Of a stretch of DNA of 64,000 bases, positions 21,459 to 29,300 are shown piece by piece. The stretch lies in NCBI GenBank assembly GCA_900208305.1, contig OAPG01000001.1, positions 930,001 to 994,000 of the forward strand, in the 5' to 3' direction. The stretch is from Melanopsichium pennsylvanicum. Lineage: Eukaryota > Basidiomycota > Ustilaginomycetes > Ustilaginales. The translations under genes were made by a program, and so were the position numbers. The notes beneath the pieces were generated by a model, which was given only the letters and a program-made list of their open reading frames with translations, did no database searches and was not told the DNA's origin. How positions within the stretch are numbered: the first letter of the stretch is position 1; each line of letters begins with the position of its first letter.

Positions 21459-23672
21459 TTACTTTGGAACACCACCACCAACAAAAGTACCAGTCTGTGC
21501 CACATCTCCACCATCCAAGTGCGCCAAAGCCCTTACAAATTGTAAAGGACTCAAAATTTCAGTTGAACCATAAGTGATTTTCTTTCCGTTCAAACCACCA
21601 CCAGCAACATTGTAAGGTGCTGCAGCAGCCATACCCGCCACTGTCCCTGTTGCCGTTCTAGCAGCATACTCTTGTAAATTCGCAAATTCAACATATCCAC
21701 CACCACCTACCACAAAAACAATAGCTTCTTGAAATACTTGTCTCGCCTTTACACCCCCTGACCATGCCACTGCTCGTGTACGTGGAGCTTTAGCATCAAA
21801 CAATAAATACTCATCCGTCTCCTGTAATGCCTGCGAATTCGCCCCCTGCGGTTCCATCAACGATGCCACCAATCTCGTCACAGTCAAATCCTTCTGAACA
21901 GGTAAAAAATTCTTTACCCCTTGCACCAAATTTTCCAATCCCGAATCTTTAAGACGATCACTAAGCCTAGAAGAAAGCGAAGAGAATCCACGAAATCCAC
22001 CAGGTGCACTCTCAACAGCAGACGATTGCTGAGGCGCAGAAGCCAACATGGTCATACGTGTCATCTCGCGCACCTTTTTAACATACTTGAGCGCAGACAG
22101 ATCAGCGCCTTGATCCTTCAGAATACGTTCAAACTCGTCAACGTCGGCTTTGCTCAACGCCGTATCCGGAGCAGACAGGTAATAAATGATAAACAGCCTA
22201 AGCTTATCATTTACATCCTCCAATCCTGCATCCTTGACCGTCTCTAAGATGGTTTCCTTCTTCTGTCTCGTAATCACCTCTTCCAACTGGAACAGCGTGT
22301 CCAGTCCTCGTTTCTTAATACCGTGAAGCAGCGATGTGGCGATGTTCATGTGCGCATCGATAGTGCTCTTTCTCTGCGTCAATTCTGGCAACGCGGTGAT
22401 GGCTGCTTTGAGATGAGCCGCATTCGACGTACCATCCAGCTCACCAACCTCGTCCATGCTGCTGATACCCGTAGATCTCGTAATTTCGGCTGCGTCCGCC
22501 TTGTACCGGTTCAACTCGGTATCAATGTCCTCAGCCACCTGAGGGAACGGCGTTGCACTGTTCTTGGACCAGAAAAAGTCTTTGGAATCCAAATCGTACG
22601 TCTTTTTGCTCGCCAAACCACCTTCGCTCGAGACGACCGTGACACGATTGAGCTGCAGATCAAGCACATCTTGCACAAGGGCTTGGTAAGTCCAGCTGTG
22701 GGCTAGCATTGGAACTAAGTCCACATTTCGGTCCAGTATCACGAGAAGCGGCCGAGAAGGCGACCAAGAAGTAGCGCCACCTGCCGCTTCAGAGAAAAGG
22801 TTCGAACCGCCTCTGGACGAGGTGATGTGTTCACGAATCTTGGACTCGAGTTTCCTAGCTACGAGTTCGGCCGCATTTCCACGAGGGCAGCGGATGATGG
22901 GAAGGGAGCCCATGGTGGCAAGAGTCGAGAAGAGACCAGCAGCAATTCGGTCGGTTGCTCCTTCCACTTCCTTCTGGCCCGATTTCGGATCGTTGAGCCT
23001 TTCATACGTAGTGGTAAGAGCTGCGCTGGACGCTGGTGCTGCGCTGGCTCCATTAGCAAAAGTGAATGACGCATCGGCGTCAGGAAGCAGCTCAAACAGA
23101 TTTGGTTCGAGCACAATAAAGTTCAAGTACTGATCGTACACCTGCTGCACCAATTCAGCTGTTCCATCGCTTGCAACTAGATTGGCAAACTCCTCCATGA
23201 CTGGTTTGGGTACCGTACTGGTAAAGTTGACGTAAAAGCTTTCGTACAGCATCCTCTTCATATCTGCTGCAATTCGATGTACGTTTTGCGAGGTTGGGGA
23301 AACAAAGTAAACGGCAGGTACATCGGGCAGTGGTGGCCGATCCGAATGCAGCTGCATGTGAAGAGTAACGCCATTGTCACGTAAATCTTGCACTCGAAGC
23401 GACGTGGCGAGGATGTCTTTGGATACTTTGTCCATAATCAGCACTTTCCATACTGGTGGACCGGAAGGAATGGTTGCATCGGTGGAGCCGGGAGCGCAAG
23501 TGTCGTTTTGACCTGCTGCAGATCCTGGTCGGGAGTTGTAGTTGGATCCAGGTGCCGAAGAAGAGGAAGATGCATGGTTGAAGTTGGAAGTGTTGAGGTT
23601 GAGAAGAGAGAGAAGTGAATTGACCTGTGCGGTGCGAAGGCTCGACGTTGGAGCTGATATCGCGGAGACCAT
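21459..23672 (-). CDS. SLY1: SM protein Sly1 (Sec1/Munc18 family)
   Basis: The product is 737 aa. Sly1 binds syntaxins of the ER-Golgi route (Sed5, Ufe1 in yeast) and promotes SNARE assembly and fusion. The evidence is the Sec1-like N-terminal domain ([21 protein letters not shown]..., about residues 75-100, then PAVYFVSPT). The middle segment [31 protein letters not shown] is a hallmark of SM proteins. The tail contains the family-typical [20 protein letters not shown] Ser/Asn/Gly-rich insertion at about residues 35-70 separates the first helix from the Sec1 fold. Upstream of the ATG at 23672 the frame has only a TTG, so this ATG is taken as the start. It is divergent from the thioesterase gene. 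Confidence 0.9.
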   Translation of the reverse strand: MVSAISAPTSSLRTAQVNSLLSLLNLNTSNFNHASSSSSAPGSNYNSRPGSAAGQNDTCAPGSTDATIPSGPPVWKVLIMDKVSKDILATSLRVQDLRDNGVTLHMQLHSDRPPLPDVPAVYFVSPTSQNVHRIAADMKRMLYESFYVNFTSTVPKPVMEEFANLVASDGTAELVQQVYDQYLNFIVLEPNLFELLPDADASFTFANGASAAPASSAALTTTYERLNDPKSGQKEVEGATDRIAAGLFSTLATMGSLPIIRCPRGNAAELVARKLESKIREHITSSRGGSNLFSEAAGGATSWSPSRPLLVILDRNVDLVPMLAHSWTYQALVQDVLDLQLNRVTVVSSEGGLASKKTYDLDSKDFFWSKNSATPFPQVAEDIDTELNRYKADAAEITRSTGISSMDEVGELDGTSNAAHLKAAITALPELTQRKSTIDAHMNIATSLLHGIKKRGLDTLFQLEEVITRQKKETILETVKDAGLEDVNDKLRLFIIYYLSAPDTALSKADVDEFERILKDQGADLSALKYVKKVREMTRMTMLASAPQQSSAVESAPGGFRGFSSLSSRLSDRLKDSGLENLVQGVKNFLPVQKDLTVTRLVASLMEPQGANSQALQETDEYLLFDAKAPRTRAVAWSGGVKARQVFQEAIVFVVGGGGYVEFANLQEYAARTATGTVAGMAAAAPYNVAGGGLNGKKITYGSTEILSPLQFVRALAHLDGGDVAQTGTFVGGGVPK

Positions 23673-24546
23673 GATGGGCAAGTGGTATGCCGCTGACTAC
23701 TGAAGAAAGCGGGAGAGTAAAGTTCAACGAGGTTGGAAGATATGATGGTTGGAAAAGATGGATAAGGAAAGTGTTGATCTCTATCTAACGAGTGGCTAGG
23801 CCCATGCGTTGTCGACGACGTGGATCGTGACTTTTGCATCTCGGACGATTGAGTGAGCCATTTTCGATTGAAATCTTGATTAATGTTAGAGTTATATCGG
23901 GTTACAAAATGACGAGCTTCACGCGTTTGGCATTCATAAAAGTCACAGAGCATACAAAAGTACATATATTATTCAACATCAAAAGAGGTCGGATTACAAC
24001 CACCGGCACACGGGCCCACACGGCTAACCGGTTGGCCGGCCTCGCACAGTACTAAAGAGTTGATTTTAACTGCACTCCGAGGCTGTCATCATGAATCACA
24101 AACAAAGAGCAGAAGTAGTCTATTGAACTACAACCACACAGTTGTTATACTATCGCATAAGCTTGATGATGCCAGGAACACAAGCCTCGCTTGTCAGAGA
24201 GCCAGTCTCAAACTTGTCCTGTGTGTTTGCGGTGCAGTGTGAAATGTATTCTATCATCAATTGGTAAAGGAGCAACGCTTGAATTTTCACGATTCGCTCG
24301 CTCGGTTAACCGACCAACACAGCAAGAGGGTTCTGCATCATCGCAACTTGCACCATTTACTGAGCTCAAACCTTATCATAGTATAGACGTCCACTATCGG
24401 TCCTTCCATTCCGTGGTCCTTCCACTCTGCACCCATCTACCTGTTCGCTCATCCGTCGTAGAGCGCACTTACCTTCCACGGAGAGCTTTCGTCAGATACT
24501 ATATAAACAGCCATCCTTAACGACAGCCCAGCTAGCTTTCTCTAAT
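23673..24546. other. Divergent intergenic region, SLY1 and thioesterase
   Basis: The 874-bp spacer holds both promoters. A GC-rich patch lies at 24000-24050. No supportable ORF or RNA gene is present. Confidence 0.5.
24500..24507 (+). promoter_or_regulatory. Possible TATA box of the thioesterase gene
   Basis: TATATAAA lies 40 bp upstream of the thioesterase ATG. The sequence matches the TATA consensus. Its use is inferred and would imply a short 5' leader. Confidence 0.35.
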
Positions 24547-25653
24547 ATGACCAAGACAGGTGAAAGAGAGATGGGTAGGGAACCGACTTCAGAAGAGCAC
24601 GTGTCCAATCAAGAGTACAGCATCAACGCTTCCGAGCGCACTGGCGTTGCCGACATCGCCGAGGCGCTCGAAGTTGAACAGATTGATGCGGACCTCTACA
24701 AGTCGATCGCACTCTGGAAGCCCGCTCGAGCTCGTGGTGTCTTTGGTGGTCAAGTCATTGCTCAGGCAGTGGCAGCCGCCAACAAAACTGTTCGTCAGGG
24801 CATTTTCCTTCACTCTCTCCACAGTTACTTCCTCTTGGCGGGAGATGAGACGCGTCCCATCATCTACCAGGTCGCCCGAGTTCGCGACGGAGGATCCTAC
24901 GTCACCCGTTCCGTCAAAGCCATCCAAAAGGGCAAGACTATCTTTACCATCATTCTCAGCTACCAAAAGCCAGAGCCGGATCAGCCCACATTCGCCATCC
25001 CTGTTCCTTCCCTGGATGCGGATGGAAGATTCTTCTTGGAATCCATCACCGGTGCACATTCGACCGGCGTTCACTCGGCCAAACCCAACTTCCGCTCTTC
25101 ACCCGCACCCCAGCACTGCCCCCTCAACGAAGAACGATATCAAAAAGTGCTCCAACACGGAAATCCACATCCACGTGTCCGCAAAGTACTCGAAGGATGG
25201 ATCAGTGATCGTCAAGCTTCGCCCGTTGAGATTCGAGATGCGTTGCCAGGCATGTATGACAAAAACGGCTTCCCTACACCGGGCAATCAGCAAGCCTTCT
25301 GGATGCGAACGAAGTTGCCCATGAGCGGAGGCTTGGAAGCACAGAAAGTTGCACTTGCCTACGCATCCGACTTTTACCTGCTGAGCACCGTTCCCAAAGC
25401 GCTCAACAACAGTAGGAATATCAAGATGATGGCTAGTCTGGATCATAGTATGTGGTTTTACCAGCCTTTCCAAGTGCACGATTGGCTGCTCTTTGTAATG
25501 CAAACACAAGCCGCCTCGAACGGGCGCGGCGTGGTCATCGGTAGGATCTATAGGATGGATGGTACGCTCGTGGCAGTCGTCTGTCAAGAGGGTTTGATTC
25601 GTGGACAAGAATCCAAGCCGCAAGCTGACAAGGCTAAGGATTCCAAGCTTTGA
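24547..25653 (+). CDS. TES1: Peroxisomal acyl-CoA thioesterase II (TesB/Tes1 type)
   Basis: The product is 368 aa. It hydrolyses acyl-CoA to free fatty acid and CoA, and in fungi it supports peroxisomal beta-oxidation. The double hot-dog fold of TesB is visible in the first half (WKPARARGVFGGQVIAQAVAAA near 55-76, then the LHSLHSYFLLAGD segment and VARVRDGGSYVTRSVKAIQKG). The second half carries family text around YASDFYLLSTVP and the SLDHSMWFYQPFQVHDWLLF region, where the TesB active-site Asp and Thr/Gln neighbourhood is expected. The last three residues are SKL, the classic type-1 peroxisomal targeting signal. The first ATG was chosen; a second Met lies eight residues on. It is intronless and about the size of yeast Tes1 (349 aa). 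Confidence 0.92.
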   Translation: MTKTGEREMGREPTSEEHVSNQEYSINASERTGVADIAEALEVEQIDADLYKSIALWKPARARGVFGGQVIAQAVAAANKTVRQGIFLHSLHSYFLLAGDETRPIIYQVARVRDGGSYVTRSVKAIQKGKTIFTIILSYQKPEPDQPTFAIPVPSLDADGRFFLESITGAHSTGVHSAKPNFRSSPAPQHCPLNEERYQKVLQHGNPHPRVRKVLEGWISDRQASPVEIRDALPGMYDKNGFPTPGNQQAFWMRTKLPMSGGLEAQKVALAYASDFYLLSTVPKALNNSRNIKMMASLDHSMWFYQPFQVHDWLLFVMQTQAASNGRGVVIGRIYRMDGTLVAVVCQEGLIRGQESKPQADKAKDSKL

Positions 25654-26325
25654 TCGCATCGCATATTACCATGACTAGCTCTGATCACATTCGTCCCAAC
25701 ATCTTCGGCTGACTGAAGATAGCACAAGGTTACGATTTCCTTCTGCCGACCCAAAAAAAATAAATAAAAAAAAATAAAAAAAAATAAAAAAATCTGAGCA
25801 ACCCAACTCAAATTAAGCGTGTCGGCAAAGAGGGTCAGCAAGCAAAACGTCGATTTCCACCATAAATAGATGCAATTGTACAAAGCATCTCATAATTTAA
25901 AGGTTTATCCGCTAGATTTACTACTAGACGAAACTGTAGAATTTTGTATCGCCAGTGATTAACTTGTAGGCTACCATCACCATCAATAAGACCTACGACA
26001 AAAGCATCAAGTTGTTGTCGAGATAGAATAGAGAACAACATAAGCATGTTTCAAACTCAAGGTATTATATTACCCTCAGCAATCCAAAAAAAAAAAAAAA
26101 AGAAAAAAAAAAAAGCAGGTCCATATTTTCCAACGTTGTTCCAGATCAGACGATCAACTCGAAAACCAAGGTCATGTATGCGTACAGTAAAAGATCACCC
26201 AATTCTGAAACGGTTAAAAAAAAAATAAACACATTTGGATGTAGGATATATAGTATTAATAACGTTTTCGTAGAAGCTAACTAACCTTGGTCGTGACGGA
26301 ACAGGTCAAGGTTACATGCGTCAGC
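25654..26325. other. Convergent spacer, thioesterase to kinase, hosting the NUMT
   Basis: Left of the mitochondrial-like segment is the thioesterase 3' flank with an A-rich tract at about 25751-25792 (repeated TAAAAAAAA units). Right of it are about 40 bp before the kinase stop. No nuclear gene was seen here. Confidence 0.6.
25793..26287 (-). pseudogene. Nuclear copy of a mitochondrial LAGLIDADG intron-ORF segment (NUMT)
   Basis: On the minus strand one frame runs about 165 codons with no TAA or TAG. In the nuclear code it is broken by five TGA codons (25808, 25835, 26051, 26057 and 26195, lower coordinates). Read with the mitochondrial code, TGA = Trp, it is continuous. At 25850-26020 it carries [20 protein letters not shown], then [20 protein letters not shown] and an IYGGN segment, the pattern of a LAGLIDADG_1 homing endonuclease. 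The TGA at 25808 gives the Trp of LIWV, a position where family members often have VIWV. Internal A-runs at 26087-26114 and 26216-26225 read as poly-Phe and are probably expanded after insertion. Both ends are approximate. It lies in the 3' spacer between two convergent nuclear genes, ending about 40 bp from the kinase stop. It cannot make the full protein from the nucleus. Confidence 0.8.
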
Positions 26326-29300
26326 TCAAAATTTTTTGATACTGTCTCTAACGCCGAGCAGGAATTTGCCCATTCCTCTCTTTTTGGGCGCTGAATCTGC
26401 TTCTGTAATGTTGTTGTTGTTGTTGTTGTTGGTGGTGGTGTTCGTAGTCGACGACGATGTCGACTTGGTAGTCTTGCTGCTGTTGTTTGTACTGCTGCTT
26501 CCGTTGCTCTTTGTTGGGGTGACGGTGGAAGCTGGGATGGAGACGTCATCTTTTCCAACGCGATCAAGCCTAGATGTCCGGGTCGATGCATCTCGACGCG
26601 TAACGATGCTCGTGCCCAGCTTCACGGTAGTCTCTAGGCTCTGATCTACCTCAATCGTGTTGGCTCGTGCTAGCTCAGCTTCAGCGCCAGACGTGACCTT
26701 GTTTGTGGATGAGGAAGAGGTTGGACGACGGAAGCGAGACACGAAAGAAGCGGCCACACCGCTGCTGCTTGCGTCTGACTTTACGCTGCTCGCGCTCACA
26801 CTTCGTTGGCCGGCGCCGTCGGCTATGACGCTGCCGATGGTTTGCTGTGACCGGTTTGGCGCCCTTAGCGTTGGTGACACGTGCGCAGGAGCGCCATCGG
26901 TCTTGCTGCTGTCAGAAAGACGGTCGAACATGTTGCTGCCCTTGTCGCTTTTCTCCGCCGTGATCAAAGTGACAGATGCGCCGTTTTGTGTTTGAACGCT
27001 GCTGCGTAAAGTGGCGCTTTGGTTGTCAACAGATCGCCCAGCGGTAGACTCCCTTTTCTTCTGCGGTCCATCGCCGCCACCAAAGATCCCCGCCAAGTAT
27101 TTTGCATCGACCTCCTTCTTGGTCGGTGCCGCCTTTTCGCGTTCCGAGATCGTGTCCAGTCCGAAGCCGGAGCCGCGCGTTCGATTGCGAGCCGAAAAGT
27201 CTTTGCGTTGCACAGCAGCGGGTGCCGAGGCGGTCGAGTAGATGCTCGATGTTGCCGATGAGTTGGAGCCAAAGCTCGAAGTTGTCGTGACCGAGGATGC
27301 AAGCGAGGAAAGAGTGGCTACTGATTGATTGCGCTCTCGCCACGACATGACGCGGCTCCTGCCAGAGTCTTGCAGCACAGAGGCGCCGGTCTTGCGATGC
27401 TCGCTCATCCTGTCGCGGCGCATCGCTGCGGAGGTCCAATTCGTGGCTGGTGTAGCAGTGCTAGTAGTGGACGACAGTTGCGTGGCATCTCCATCCGTCT
27501 CATTCATGCTCTGCAAGCTGTAGCGAGCAGCAGCCTCAGCCGTGGGCTTGGAAAGAGTGATCTGTGGTGAAGTTAGGCCGTCGATGGCGTCGCTCGGCTT
27601 AGTCATCTTGCTCATCTGCCTGGCAAGGTTCTCCGAGGCCAGTGCCAGCTCTCGAATGGTTCGTTCGCGTTCCCGCGCTCTTGCAGCCGGATCACTATCG
27701 TCTGCTTCGGTCATGCCTTCGACGGATTGCGATCGCTTCAACTGCTTGGCGAGCGTACGTCCTTTGCGAGCGCCTCGCTTCCTCCTTTTCGAGTGATTCG
27801 ACGTGGTGACACTCTCGGGCTTGTCGCCAACTTCTGTTGAGCCATTAGCGCCTCCACCAGCCTCAGCAGAGTCATTATGATCAGCGTCTTCCTCAGGACC
27901 GGCATCATCATCGATCCCTGCGTTTTCATCACCTTGTTCACCGCTGACCGCGTGTTCAGGAATCTCAGGTAAAACTTCATCTGCGATATCCGCTCCGACC
28001 AACTCTACTTCGTCTTTCCTGGAAGCCTCGTAAAGAGCAGCATCGCTTGATACGTCGAGTCTTGTACGGCTCGAGTAGGAAGCGAGACCGAGCTTCTCCA
28101 ACGCGTCGTTGCTGAAGCTACGTAAATTCGAAGGAGGCAAGTCGTTGGGCGTGTGGTGAGGGCCATTTTGCGTGGCATCAAGATTTCGTTGCTCTTCTTG
28201 CTCAACGACAGTCTGCGGACCTCGCTCGGCTTCTGCTATGGCTCCGTACTGGGTGTCGAAAGGGTTGCGATCAGGGGGCTGTGGCGAAGGCGTGAAAGTG
28301 GGTGAAGGCAGCACATCAGGCGTGAATAGTGCCGGTTGCGGAGACACACTGCCGTGCCCGGCGGCAGCGAATGTAGCGCGGAGCGTAACATCGGCTGCCA
28401 TGTCCAGATCAGGGACATAATCAGTGTCACGTGCAAGTGAGCGAGCGCGAGGTCGAGGCGAGCTGAGCAACGAGGGCAAGGTAGACATTGACCCGGTACG
28501 TGAATGAATGAGCGGATTTGTTGTGTACATCGAGGCTCCACGAGAAATACGTCCAGGCCCAGAGCCAGACAGACCCATGTGATCCACGAGGCCGCTGGCC
28601 CAGTGCGAAAACTCGCTTGCAGAGATGCGCTTTTGCGATGCATCGTCATTATCCGAGATCGAGCAGAACACATTCTCGGAAAGGAACTGTGCTACAGTCT
28701 CGGTCAACCCGTCGAACGAGTCCATCAGGAAGTGGATGGGTTCTTGGCAATAAGCCGCGAACGAGGGGCAGTTCATGGATGGCTCCGTAAAAGGACTTCG
28801 GTGGAAAAGCAGATTGAGGAGCACCACACCTAATGACCAGACATCCGCTTGCTTAGGATCGTATGTGGCGGAGACGTTGTTGTGACACTCAAAAGCCATG
28901 TAGGGCTTGCTGCCACAGTCAAAGTCGTCGCAACGGTCCTCGGCGGTAGCAAGACCGAAGTCGGTCATTTTGACGATCACCTGCGTGTCATCACCGTCAC
29001 GCGTGCTGTCCACCAGAGTGCTAGCACTGGTGTCAGGGCAAGCAGACTGCATCTGCTCGACCGTGCGTCGATCCTCGACGATAAAGTTTTCGGGCTTAAT
29101 ATCACGATGAGAAACGCCTCGGTCGTGGCAAAATTGAACCGCGTCGCAGATTTGTCGGAACATCCTGGCGATCAGGCGAATACGACGCTTTGAAAGCAGA
29201 ATGTGTCCCGATGTTGTGGCGAGCAAAGAGGGTGAGGGGGGCGTCGCATCCAGAGATGAACCCCGCACTCGGTAGTTGTCGTTGCCAGATGATCCTTCCA

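Noticed and set aside
26087..26114. A-run as the poly(A) tail of a retroposon
   Set aside because: The flanking sequence on both sides belongs to the same mitochondrial-code frame, so the run is internal to the inserted segment.
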